NCBI GenBank assembly: GCA_035498015.1
Contig: DATKAO010000052.1
Coordinates: forward strand, 1 to 43,517
Length of the DNA stretch: 43,517 bases
DNA from: Myxococcota bacterium
Lineage (GTDB): Bacteria > Myxococcota_A > UBA9160 > SZUA-336
Reading direction: 5' to 3'
In this document: positions 31,830 through 40,409 of the stretch, in pieces
How positions within the stretch are numbered: position 1 is the stretch's first letter
Layout of the letters: every line of letters begins with the position of its first letter
Program-made: the position numbers and the translations under genes
Notes under the pieces: model-generated
Seen by the model: the letters and a program-made list of their open reading frames with translations, nothing else
Told to the model about the DNA's origin: nothing
Databases searched by the model: none

Positions 31830-32364
31830 CCGCAGCCAGGTGCAACGGCTCGCGCAGCGCCTTGTGGAACTTCTGCGACTTCGGGCCGACCGGGTCGGGG
31901 TTCTTGGCCGTGAGCAGGCGCTGCGCCTCGGCGCGGTCGGCGTCGGAGAACGCGCGCGTGGTGGTGCAGAACTCGACCAGCGTGCCGTTGGGGTCCGTGG
32001 TGTAGATCGACGTGCACCAGTGGTGGTCGATCTCCATCACGTCGTAGCCGGCGTCGAGCCAGCGCTGCTTGCGTGACTCGATCTCGGCCAGGTCGCGCGC
32101 CGTGAAGGCGATGTGATTGACCCAGATCGGCAGCCCGAAGCCCTCCGAGAGCGCGGTCGGGAAATCGCTGCCGATCTTCTCGTCGTGCAGCTCCCAGAAC
32201 GCGATCATGCCGTCGGAGCCCGTGTCGTAGAAGAGGTGCTTCGCCCAGCCGTCGGGCGTCGAGCCCACCTCGACCTTCACCAGCTCGAAGCCCATGACTC
32301 GTGCGTAGAAGACGTCGTTCGCGAGCGCGTCCTTGGTCGCCACTGCCAGGTGATGGAAGCCCAT
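31819..32364 (-). CDS. VOC-superfamily protein, extradiol-dioxygenase-like
   Basis: The 181-residue protein has two VOC modules with likely metal ligands His in FHHLAVAT, His in VNHIAFTA and Glu in TLVEFCTTT, matching the metal triad of this superfamily. Extradiol dioxygenases and lyases share these features; the substrate is unknown. ATG 32364 is fixed by GGGAG 5 nt upstream. It lies 2 nt after the PEGA lipoprotein gene in the same orientation. Confidence 0.8.
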   Translation of the reverse strand: MGFHHLAVATKDALANDVFYARVMGFELVKVEVGSTPDGWAKHLFYDTGSDGMIAFWELHDEKIGSDFPTALSEGFGLPIWVNHIAFTARDLAEIESRKQRWLDAGYDVMEIDHHWCTSIYTTDPNGTLVEFCTTTRAFSDADRAEAQRLLTAKNPDPVGPKSQKFHKALREPLHLAAAKR

Positions 32365-32366
32365 GC

Positions 32367-32720
32367 TCACTCCCTCGGTTTGTCGATCTCGATCTTCAGG
32401 TTGCGTTCGAGCTCCGGGTCGGAGCTCGGCCCCGGCGCGAGCCGCTTCACCACGTCGGCCGGGGTGAGGAAATCGATGCCGTCCTGCGCTTCGTGCAGCT
32501 CGAGCGGCACGGGCTCGGGCCGGTAGCCCTCGCGCTTCAGGTACACCATGTGGGCCGCGTCGCGACTCACCTCGAGCTGCATCGGCGTCTGGCCGACGAG
32601 GTGCCCGTCGAGATAGATCTGCGCGCCGGGCGGATCGGTCTCGACGCCCACGTACTGGTAGTGCGCGCAGGCCAGGCCCAGGCATGCCGCGGCCAGGGCC
32701 GCCAGGAGTCCACTCTTCAC
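32367..32720 (-). CDS. PEGA-domain lipoprotein
   Basis: The 117-residue envelope protein has a signal peptide with lipobox LACA (Cys about 18). A PEGA domain follows, with the fingerprint VETDPPGAQIYLDGHLVGQTP and YLKREGYRP, then a charged tail. PEGA domains are small beta modules found in surface and signalling proteins, especially in Myxococcota-like bacteria. The GTG start 32720 is 8 nt from a TAAACT box. The following VOC gene is 2 nt away and probably co-transcribed. Confidence 0.82.
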   Translation of the reverse strand: MKSGLLAALAAACLGLACAHYQYVGVETDPPGAQIYLDGHLVGQTPMQLEVSRDAAHMVYLKREGYRPEPVPLELHEAQDGIDFLTPADVVKRLAPGPSSDPELERNLKIEIDKPRE

Positions 32721-32728
32721 GGCGTCCG

Positions 32729-32760
32729 AGTTTACAGCTCCCGGGGGAGCGGGCTAAGGT
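32729..32760. promoter_or_regulatory. Divergent -10 boxes between the PEGA gene and efp
   Basis: The minus strand has TAAACT (32734-32729), 8 nt from GTG 32720. The plus strand has TAAGGT (32755-32760), 9 nt from TTG 32770. The two promoters share a gap of only 49 nt and neither gene has a Shine-Dalgarno sequence. Confidence 0.4.
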
Positions 32761-32769
32761 GCGCGTCCC

Positions 32770-33318
32770 TTGGCGTTGATCGACACCACGCAGATGCGGC
32801 AGGGCACGTTCGTCGTGATCGGGCAGGACCCGCACGTGATCGTCTCGTACCAGCACGTGAAGCCGGGCAAGGGCGGCGCGTTCGTGCGCATGCGGCTCAA
32901 GAGCCTGACCAGCGGAGCCGTGCTCGACAAGACGATCAAGAGCGGCGAGACCCTGCCCGCGGCCGAGATCGCCAAGCGCCAGATGCAGTTCCTGTACGAG
33001 GCGGGCGAGAACATCGTGCTCATGGACCAGGAGAGCTACGAGCAGCTCGAGATCCCGCGCGCGAACATCGAGAACGCCGACCTGATGGCCGAGAACTGCA
33101 CGGTCGAGGTGCTCCTGCACGAGGGCCGGCCGATCGCGGTCGAGCTGCCCAACTTCGTGATCGTGGAGGTGGCCGAGACCGACCCGGCGACCAGCGGCGG
33201 CAAGCTCAAGGCCGCGAAGCTCGCGACCGGCGCGGTGATCCAGGTGCCGAGCTTCATCGCGCGCGGCGAGAAGCTGCGCATCGACACGCGCGAGCGCGTG
33301 TACGTGGAGCGCGCCTAG
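32770..33318 (+). CDS. efp: Elongation factor P
   Basis: Relieves ribosome stalling at polyproline stretches. The 182-residue protein has the three-domain EF-P layout: an N-terminal KOW-like domain with the tip loop VKPGKGGAF, then two OB domains (QFLYEAGENIVLMDQESYEQ, IQVPSFIARGEKLRIDTRE). With the TTG start at 32770 the tip lysine is residue 34, the same number as in E. coli, which supports this start over TTG 32776. Which modification the lysine receives (EpmA-type lysylation or none) cannot be told; no epm genes are in the window. Confidence 0.95.
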   Translation: MALIDTTQMRQGTFVVIGQDPHVIVSYQHVKPGKGGAFVRMRLKSLTSGAVLDKTIKSGETLPAAEIAKRQMQFLYEAGENIVLMDQESYEQLEIPRANIENADLMAENCTVEVLLHEGRPIAVELPNFVIVEVAETDPATSGGKLKAAKLATGAVIQVPSFIARGEKLRIDTRERVYVERA

Positions 33319-33325
33319 CCGGCAG

Positions 33326-34540
33326 TCACTCGAGCTCTCTGATCCGGCTGCCGGCGAGGAAGCCGAGCACCACCAGGAGCGTGGCCGCGCCCGACAGCGT
33401 GCAGGCGGTGAGCGGCCCGAACTGACTCACCACCAGCCCCGAGAGCGGCGCGCCCACGACCCCGGACGCACCCATGCTCGACAGGCTGAAGACCGAGAGC
33501 ACGCGCCCGCGGTGCGAGGCCGGCGCCTTCTCCTGGAACAGCGTGCGGCTCGCGTTCATGAACACCGCCGCGCCGACGCCGAACACGAACACGGCCGCGA
33601 GCGCGCCCCGGAAGGGCAGCCCGAGCCCGAGCGCCCCCATGCACAGGCCGCCGGCGGCCAGCGCCGCGAGCTGCGCGCGCCCCTTCCGGCGCAACCCGCG
33701 GCGCGCGATCAGCCACAGCGTGCAGGCGATGATGCCCAGCGGAAAGCAGCCCAAGAGCAGCGACAGGTCGGTCGTGTCTCCCCCGTAGTAGTCGCGCACC
33801 AGGAGCGGAAACACGACCAGGAGCGGCCCGACGAACAGCACGCCGATCGCGATCGAGAGCAGCGCGATCGGACGCAGGATGGGCGAGCGCAGCACCTCGA
33901 CCACGCCCTCGGAGAGCTCGTGCAGGGAGAGCGTGCGCGGCGGCGAGTGACCGTGCGCCAGGGGCGGCAGGCGCCAGACCGCGACGGCCCCGGCCAGCAC
34001 GATCGCGGCCTGCGCGCCGATCAGGGCGGCAAGGCCCGCGCGCTCGCCGATGCGCGCGGCGAAGGAGCCGATCGCCTGCATGCCCCATTGCGTCACCGTG
34101 AGCAGACTCACCGAGCGCATCAGGTCGCCGAAGGCGAGCTCCGAGAGCAGTGAGTCGCGTGCGGGCATCAGGAAGGCCGAGAGCACGCCCAGGGCCGCCA
34201 CGTAGGCGACCACGAGCGCGAGCGAGAGAGCGCCGGCGGCCACGCGCGCCGCGAGCGCGGCGGTGAGCGCGGCGCTCGCGAGATAGAGACCGAGCAGGAC
34301 GCGCCGCCGGTCCGCGCGGTCCGCGACCACGCCCCCCAGCAGGATCAGGAGCAGCGTCGGGACCTGTCCCGCGGTCTGCGCCGTGGCGAGTGACCCGGCG
34401 CCGCCGCGCAGCTCTTGAGTCACCAGGGCGGGCACGATCACCTGGTTGAGGCCGATCGACAGGAACCACGCGCCGACCGCGACCACGTACCAGGTCCAGG
34501 CCCGGACCGCGGCCGGCTCGCTCGCGACGCGCGTCTCCAC
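33326..34540 (-). CDS. Major facilitator superfamily transporter
   Basis: The 404-residue membrane protein has about eleven to twelve hydrophobic segments and the MFS loop 2-3 motif as GGVVADRADRRRVLLG. MPARDSLLSELAFGDLMRSVSLLTV and RTLFQEKAPASHRGRVLSVF resemble the DHA3/enterobactin-exporter-like (MFS_3) branch, often drug or siderophore exporters. GTG 34540 is supported by a CAATAT box 6 nt upstream. It is divergent from the methyltransferase gene. Confidence 0.88.
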   Translation of the reverse strand: METRVASEPAAVRAWTWYVVAVGAWFLSIGLNQVIVPALVTQELRGGAGSLATAQTAGQVPTLLLILLGGVVADRADRRRVLLGLYLASAALTAALAARVAAGALSLALVVAYVAALGVLSAFLMPARDSLLSELAFGDLMRSVSLLTVTQWGMQAIGSFAARIGERAGLAALIGAQAAIVLAGAVAVWRLPPLAHGHSPPRTLSLHELSEGVVEVLRSPILRPIALLSIAIGVLFVGPLLVVFPLLVRDYYGGDTTDLSLLLGCFPLGIIACTLWLIARRGLRRKGRAQLAALAAGGLCMGALGLGLPFRGALAAVFVFGVGAAVFMNASRTLFQEKAPASHRGRVLSVFSLSSMGASGVVGAPLSGLVVSQFGPLTACTLSGAATLLVVLGFLAGSRIRELE

Positions 34541-34546
34541 GGCCGG

Positions 34547-34552
34547 ATATTG
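34547..34552 (-). promoter_or_regulatory. -10-like box (CAATAT) for the MFS gene, leaderless
   Basis: CAATAT on the minus strand, 6 nt and then GTG 34540; no Shine-Dalgarno sequence. Confidence 0.45.
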
Positions 34553-34603
34553 GCACAGCGCGCGGGCTCGACAGCGCGGGGCCCAGGCGCGAGGTTCAAG
34601 CGC

Positions 34604-35383
34604 GTGATTCCCGACGTGTCCGATCTCGACGAGGCGTACGGCCGCACCACCGCGCGCTTCTACGACGCCGCTTACCAGCACAGCCCGCAGATCGGCCGGG
34701 ACATCGACTTCTACCGCGCGCTCGCCCGCGAGTGCGCGGGGCCGGTGCTCGAGCTCGGCTGCGGCACCGGGCGCGTGCTGCTGCGCATGGCCGAGGACGG
34801 CTTCCCTTGCACGGGGCTCGACGCCTCGCGCCACATGCTCGACGCGCTGCGTGCCAAGTCGCGCTTCCCGAACCTGCGGCTGGTGCACGCGCCCATGCAG
34901 CGCTTCGACCTGGCTCACGACCGCTTCACGCTGATCTACTCGGCGTTCCGCGCCTTCCAGCACCTGTACACGGTCGAGGACCAGCTGCAGTGTCTCGCCT
35001 GCGTGCGCCGGCACCTCGCGCCAGGCGGCGCGCTCGCTTTCGACGTGTTCGCGCCGCGCCTGGCGCGGATGGCGGCGCCGGACCCCGCGGAGCAGCTCGA
35101 AATGCGCTTCGAGCTCGACGGCGAGTCGATCGAGCGCTGGGCGCGCGCCGTCCCGGACCCGGTCACGCAGCTCCTCCAGGTGCACTTCCGCTACGAGCGC
35201 AGCCGCGCCGGCGAGCGCGTGGGCAGCGAAGAGGCGCACTTCCACATGCGCTGGTTCTGGCGCTACGAGCTCGAGCACCTGCTGGCGCGCGCGGGCTTCG
35301 GCCAAGTGACCATCTACGGTGACTTCGACCGGCGCGAGGTCGGGCCGGAGACACCGGCCTTCGTGATCGTCGCCCGGGTCTGA
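34604..35383 (+). CDS. Class I SAM-dependent methyltransferase
   Basis: The 259-residue protein has motif I VLELGCGTGRVLLRMAEDG (about residues 47-65), an acidic residue after strand 2 (CTGLDASRHML), and later strands LIYSAFRAFQHL and GGALAFDVFAPR. The C-terminal half forms a beta-rich cap (ERWARAVPDPVTQ, MRWFWRYELEHLLARAGF). Such proteins methylate small molecules or lipids; the substrate is unknown. The start is GTG 34604, with GTG 34616 possible; neither has a good signal. The reading frame is open further upstream but would overlap the divergent MFS gene. Confidence 0.85.
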   Translation: MIPDVSDLDEAYGRTTARFYDAAYQHSPQIGRDIDFYRALARECAGPVLELGCGTGRVLLRMAEDGFPCTGLDASRHMLDALRAKSRFPNLRLVHAPMQRFDLAHDRFTLIYSAFRAFQHLYTVEDQLQCLACVRRHLAPGGALAFDVFAPRLARMAAPDPAEQLEMRFELDGESIERWARAVPDPVTQLLQVHFRYERSRAGERVGSEEAHFHMRWFWRYELEHLLARAGFGQVTIYGDFDRREVGPETPAFVIVARV

Positions 35384-35390
35384 TTCCCGG

Positions 35391-35852
35391 CTAGCGCACT
35401 CTGACGATGATCGCGCCGCAGATGGCGCGGCCTTCGATCCGCACCAGCGGCGCGTCCTCGGGGTCCACGGGCTCGGGGGCCGGCCGCCGGCGCTGCTCTC
35501 CGTCGGGGTCGAGCGCGCGGCGGATCTGCTTGGCGATGAAGCGGCCCATCTTGCCGCCGGCGTCGCGCTGCTCGACGGCGCCCAGGATGGCCGAGGCCGC
35601 GAGCTCGACCTCGAGCTTGGGCGGCACGATGATCTCGACCGAGCCGCAGAACGCCAGACACTCGATGGTCGTCACTCCGGGCGCGAGCAGGGCGTGGCGC
35701 AGGTCGAGCGTCACGTTGCCGAAGAGGGCGCGGGCGCGCACCTCCTCGGCCGGCAGCCACTCGCCGCGGCGCATGGTCGCGGAGAACAGCGCGGAGATCG
35801 TCTCGGGCCGCAGCGGATCGTCGAGCTCGTGGTGCCGGGACCGTTCCTGCAT
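35391..35852 (-). CDS. LiaF-C-terminal-like cytosolic protein
   Basis: The 153-residue protein has an N-terminal segment with RPETISALFSATMRRGEW, followed by a beta-solenoid-like pattern: VRARALFGNVTLDLRHALLAPGVTTIECLAFCGSVEIIVPP (read in parts). This resembles the C-terminal domain of LiaF/YvqF cell-wall stress proteins, but without their membrane spans. The C-terminal third has a charged linker and ends RIEGRAICGAIIVRVR, another strand pair of the same type. The role is unknown. ATG 35852 is used; GTG 35870 is possible. Confidence 0.6.
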   Translation of the reverse strand: MQERSRHHELDDPLRPETISALFSATMRRGEWLPAEEVRARALFGNVTLDLRHALLAPGVTTIECLAFCGSVEIIVPPKLEVELAASAILGAVEQRDAGGKMGRFIAKQIRRALDPDGEQRRRPAPEPVDPEDAPLVRIEGRAICGAIIVRVR

Positions 35853-35870
35853 GGCGCCCAAGGATGGCAC

Positions 35871-35906
35871 GAAACCCTTGGGTTTTCATCGCGCATCGCG
35901 CAGAAT
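35871..35906 (+). promoter_or_regulatory. Promoter with overlapping palindrome
   Basis: TTGGGT (35878-35883), a 17-nt spacer and CAGAAT (35901-35906) form a reasonable promoter, 8 nt before ATG 35915. AAACCC-TT-GGGTTT (35872-35885) is an inverted repeat covering the -35 box and could be a repressor site acting on both divergent genes. Confidence 0.45.
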
Positions 35907-35914
35907 GCGCGCCC

Positions 35915-36763
35915 ATGCGACTCACCCGGGCAGTCACGATCGGGCTTGCCGTCTTCGGTCTGCTGGCCGGCGCGGCTCGTGCAGGCGCGCCGAGCGGCAG
36001 CTACACGCTGCGCCCGCCCGACGACGCGGAGCTGATCGACGATCCCGACTTCCACGCCTGCACGGTCTTCATCTCACCCAACATCGTCGCGTGCTTCAAG
36101 GGTCATCTCGTGGAGGACGTATTCGGCAGCGTCAGCGCTTCCGACGGCGAGGCGTGGGTCCAGTACCAGCATCTGGGCCCGCCGTTCTACGCGACCTTCC
36201 CCGTGACTCTGAGCGGCAAGATGGGCGGGACCTTCGCTCACCCGCAGCTCAAGCTTCCGATCCGGGGCTCGGGCACGTTGCAGCTCGGCGACGACGTCGG
36301 CACGGGCAAGGGCTCGGTGACCCTCAAGTGCTCGCGCACCCCGCAGGCCGGGCTCTGGGGCTGCCGGCCCACCTCGATGCCGTTCTGCGTCGATGTCCCC
36401 GGAGTGGGAAAGGGCTGCGGCGTGCACAAGAAGATCGCGGGAGCCGCGATCCGGGTGAAGGTGAGCGCCTGGACCTTCAGCTTCGAGCTGGCCACGGACG
36501 CCTCGAACGCGGTGACCGGCACGGCCACGCTCGACCTCGATACCGGTGAGCACGTCGACCTCGTGGCCAGCGGAAAATACAACCCGCGCAGCCAAAGCTC
36601 GAGCCTGCGCTTCGTGAGCACGCCCGTGGCGGGCATCACGTTCGCGATCACGAAGCTCGCGGACACGGGGCCCGGGTCGATCCCGACCGGACTGCTCGAC
36701 TACAAGCTCACGGGCGAGGCGCACGGCCGCATCGACTTCTCGAAGGTGCTCGTCTTTCACTAG
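35915..36763 (+). CDS. Secreted hypothetical protein
   Basis: Not recognised. The 282 residues have a clear signal peptide (VTIGLAVFGLLAGAARAG) and are otherwise beta-strand-rich with many Gly/Ser/Thr. Several Cys (HACTVF, VACFKG, LKCSRT, WGCRPT, PFCVDV, KGCGVH) could form disulfides in the periplasm or outside. No enzyme motif was seen. The gene is monocistronic or shares its transcript with the FKBP gene 44 nt downstream. Confidence 0.72.
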   Translation: MRLTRAVTIGLAVFGLLAGAARAGAPSGSYTLRPPDDAELIDDPDFHACTVFISPNIVACFKGHLVEDVFGSVSASDGEAWVQYQHLGPPFYATFPVTLSGKMGGTFAHPQLKLPIRGSGTLQLGDDVGTGKGSVTLKCSRTPQAGLWGCRPTSMPFCVDVPGVGKGCGVHKKIAGAAIRVKVSAWTFSFELATDASNAVTGTATLDLDTGEHVDLVASGKYNPRSQSSSLRFVSTPVAGITFAITKLADTGPGSIPTGLLDYKLTGEAHGRIDFSKVLVFH

Positions 36764-36807
36764 GCTAAGATGGCCGGCCCGGACGCCTGCCGGGAGATCG
36801 GAGACAC

Positions 36808-37536
36808 ATGCGGCCCCGCCTCGCGTCCCTCGTCCTGGCTGTCTCGCTCGTCTTCGCGCCCCTCGCGCGCGCGCAGCAGCCCGAGACCGAGGAGCAGAAG
36901 ACCATCTACGCGCTCGGGCTCGCCGTCGCGCGCAACCTGAAGAGCTTCGATCTCTCGCCGGACGAGGTGAAGATGATGGAGGCGGGACTCACTGCGGGAC
37001 TCACCGGGGCGAAGCCGGCAGTCGACTTCGCGACTTACGAGCCCAAGCTCGACCCGCTGGCGCAAGCCCGCAACGGGGTGCGGACCAAGCGCGAGAAGGA
37101 CGCCTCCGCGGCGTTCCTCAAGAAGGCGGCCGCGGAGTCGGGCGCGAAGGCGCGGCCGAGCGGCGTCGTCTACCGCGAGCTCAAGGCCGGCAGCGGGGAG
37201 CACCCGACCGTGAACGACAAGGTCCGCGTGCAGTACACGGGCAAGCTGCGCGACGGCAGCGTGTTCGACAGCTCGGTCGAGCGCGGCCAGGCCGCCGAGT
37301 TCCCGCTGAACCGGATGATTCCGTGCTGGCAGGAGGCGCTGCCGCTCATGCGCGCGGGCGGGAAGGCCGAGATCACCTGTCCCTCCGACTCCGCCTACGG
37401 CGACAAGGGCATGCCGCCGGGCACGGGCGACCGCATCCCGCCCGGCGCGGCGCTGTCGTTCGAGATCGAGCTGCTCGCCGTCCAGAAGGGCGGAGCCACC
37501 AAGGAGTCACTCCCGCCGCAGATGCCGCCGGACTAG
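36808..37536 (+). CDS. Periplasmic FKBP-type peptidyl-prolyl isomerase, FkpA/Mip-like
   Basis: Catalyses cis-trans isomerisation of Xaa-Pro bonds and helps fold exported proteins. The 242-residue protein has a signal peptide (SLVLAVSLVFAPLARAQ). A helical N-terminal dimerisation domain follows, with KTIYALGLAVARNLKSFDLSPDE as in Mip/FkpA, then the FKBP domain: VQYTGKLRDGSVFDSS, MIPCWQEALPLMRAGGKAEITCPSDSAYG (in parts), GDRIPPGAALSFEIELL. GGAGA is 5 nt before ATG 36808. Its stop codon overlaps the convergent cyclase gene by 4 nt. Confidence 0.93.
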   Translation: MRPRLASLVLAVSLVFAPLARAQQPETEEQKTIYALGLAVARNLKSFDLSPDEVKMMEAGLTAGLTGAKPAVDFATYEPKLDPLAQARNGVRTKREKDASAAFLKKAAAESGAKARPSGVVYRELKAGSGEHPTVNDKVRVQYTGKLRDGSVFDSSVERGQAAEFPLNRMIPCWQEALPLMRAGGKAEITCPSDSAYGDKGMPPGTGDRIPPGAALSFEIELLAVQKGGATKESLPPQMPPD

Positions 37537-38511
37537 TTGGCGGGCGGGAGTCTCTCTGGGCCGCGGTGGCGCAGGCCTTGGGCGCCCACGATCACGCCGG
37601 CCAGCACGAACATGAAGTCGGTCAGCTTGCTCCAGTGGGTGAAGTGCGCACCCATGGCGATGCCGATGCCCAGGCCGATCAAATGCCACCCCCGTCCCAG
37701 GCGCCGGGCGCGCGCCCGACCGAGTGAGAGACCCACCAGCACGGCTCCTGCCGTCGGCAGCACGCCCGCGCTTTCGAAGCCGTACTCCCTGCTCGCGATC
37801 AGGAACCCTCCGATCACGAGGGGAGTGAGGATGTCGGGCCTCACGAGCCCCGCCAGCAGGCCGCGCGTCGGGGGCAGGTCCGCAGCGCGCGCAGTGGACT
37901 GGGACCGGCCGCGCTGGGCCAGCCGGCGCTCACGCTGCTCCCGCCGGCTGGGCGGGCGCACGCCGGCCGGAGCCTGCGAGGGCACGAGCGACGAGGGCAC
38001 CAGCGAGTACACGCGCACCGGGTGCTCGATGTTCTTCAGAGAGCGGAAGCCCTCGTCGCGGAACTGCGCCGGGATCTTGTTGCGCACCTGCTGGTAGACC
38101 GCCTCCGATACCAGGATGTGTCCCGGCTGGGCGAGTGACTCGAGCCGCGCCGCGATGTTCACGCCGTCGCCGTAGACCTTGTACTCCTCGACGATCACGT
38201 CGCCGACGTGCACGCCGATCCGGGTGTCGATGCGGCGCTCCGGCGGCTGCGACTCGTTGGCGGCGGTCTGGTCCTCCTGGATCGCCTGCGCGCAGCGCGT
38301 CGCGTTCACGACCGAGTCGAACTCGGCGAACACCGAGTCACCCGCGGTGTCGACCACCCGGCCCTCGTGCTGCCGCACGCGTGAGTCGGCGCGCGCGTGG
38401 AAGGCGCGGATCTCGCGCGTGGTCCACTCCTCGTCCTGCTCCATGAGCCGGCTGAAGCCGGAGACGTCGACCATCAGGATCGCGGCGAGCTTGCGGCGCG
38501 AGCGCGGGGCC

Positions 38512-38522
<11 letters not shown>
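37533..38522 (-). CDS. Class III nucleotide cyclase with C-terminal membrane domain
   Basis: The 329-residue protein has an N-terminal catalytic domain: metal-binding Asp in ILMVDVSGFSRLM, the second in VDTAGDSVFAEF, and YGDGVNIAARLESLAQPG. The position usually holding the purine-selecting Lys (V-K-xxGD) is Asp here (VVDTAGD), as in some bacterial family members, so adenylate cyclase activity is likely but not certain. After a Pro/Arg-rich linker come about four hydrophobic segments (LVIGGFLIA, AGAVLVGLSLG, LIGLGIGIAMGAHF, FMFVLAGVIVGA). Membrane anchoring at the C-terminus is unusual. The GTG start lies inside the end of the metallo-hydrolase gene (11-nt overlap). Confidence 0.85.
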
Positions 38523-39474
<952 letters not shown>

Positions 39475-39520
39475 GGCGCGAAGCGTAACACGCGGGTGAC
39501 ACGAGCCGGCGCCGGCGTGG

Positions 39521-39526
39521 TAGAAA
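39521..39526 (+). promoter_or_regulatory. -10 box (TAGAAA), leaderless
   Basis: TAGAAA is 6 nt before ATG 39533. GTGACA at 39496-39501 resembles a -35 but the spacing is 19 nt. Confidence 0.45.
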
Positions 39527-39532
39527 CCGGGC

Positions 39533-40336
39533 ATGCTGCGGGTGCTGACGCTCAACGTCTGGAACGACTCCGGGCCCTTCGAGGCGCGCGCGCTGCGCAT
39601 CCGCGAATGGATCGCGCGGCTCGCGCCCGACCTGATCGCCTTCCAGGAGGTGCTGCAGTCGCCCGGCCGCGACCTGGCGCACGAGCTGGTGGGCGAGGCG
39701 GGCTACGAGCTCGCCTTCGCCCGGGCCGGCAACTTCTGGAAGTCGCCCGAGGTCACGTTCGGCAACGCGATCGCCTCGCGCTGGCCGATCCAGAAGCGCG
39801 ACGTGCTCCCGCTGCCCGACAAGGGCGACGGGGAGACTCGCTGCGCGCTGCTCACTCACATCGAGTCGCCGCACGGGCCGCTGGTGTTCGCGTGCACGCA
39901 CTTGAACTGGAAGTTCCACCACGGCGCGGTGCGCGAACGCCAGGTGGTCGCGCTCGCCGACTGGGTGCGGGCGCAGCGCGTGCACCGCGCGTTCCCGGCC
40001 ATCATCGCCGGTGACTTCAACGCGGAGCCGGACTCCGACGAGATCCGTTACATGACCGGCCGGCACTCGATCGACGGCCGCAGCGTGTACTGGAACGACG
40101 CCTGGCTGCTGGAGGGCCGTGACTCGGACGGAGTCACTTGGTCCAACCGCAACGCCTACGCGCGCATGGCGCTGGAGCCGGACCGGCGCATCGACTACGT
40201 GTTCGTCGACTACCCGCTGCGCGACGGGCGCGGCAAGGTCGAGGCCTGCCGCGTGGTGTGCAACGACGAGCGCGCGGGGGTCTGGCCCAGCGACCACTTC
40301 GGGCTGGTCGCGGACCTGCGCACTGACCCGCTCTAG
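39533..40336 (+). CDS. Endonuclease/exonuclease/phosphatase-family hydrolase
   Basis: The 267-residue protein has the conserved metal and catalytic residues of the EEP fold: Asn in LTLNVWN, Glu in AFQEVL, His and Asn in CTHLNW, Asp and Asn in IAGDFNAEPDS, and the terminal Asp-His in PSDHFGLVADL. EEP enzymes cleave phosphodiester bonds in nucleic acids, phosphoinositides or sphingomyelin. No signal peptide is present, so it probably acts in the cytosol; the substrate is open. It is divergent from the MBL gene. Confidence 0.87.
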   Translation: MLRVLTLNVWNDSGPFEARALRIREWIARLAPDLIAFQEVLQSPGRDLAHELVGEAGYELAFARAGNFWKSPEVTFGNAIASRWPIQKRDVLPLPDKGDGETRCALLTHIESPHGPLVFACTHLNWKFHHGAVRERQVVALADWVRAQRVHRAFPAIIAGDFNAEPDSDEIRYMTGRHSIDGRSVYWNDAWLLEGRDSDGVTWSNRNAYARMALEPDRRIDYVFVDYPLRDGRGKVEACRVVCNDERAGVWPSDHFGLVADLRTDPL

Positions 40337-40354
40337 CAGCGGGTGCGCAAGTGC

Positions 40355-40386
40355 CCGGAGCGCGGGTAGGGTGCCCGCGCGACCAT
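40355..40386 (+). repeat. 32-bp palindromic intergenic repeat, copy 3
   Basis: CCGGAGC, then GCGCGGG-TAGGGTG-CCCGCGC, then GACCAT. It matches the repeats at 28371-28436 (opposite strand) except for the AT of each arm, which is GC here on both sides, so pairing is kept. It lies between two plus-strand genes, just before the regB promoter. Confidence 0.88.
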
Positions 40387-40397
40387 CGGATTTGCAC

Positions 40398-40403
40398 TAA
40401 TCT
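40398..40403 (+). promoter_or_regulatory. -10 box (TAATCT) for regBA, leaderless
   Basis: TAATCT is followed by 6 nt and ATG 40410, without a Shine-Dalgarno sequence. It lies 11 nt after the palindromic repeat. Confidence 0.45.
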
Positions 40404-40409
40404 TCGCCC

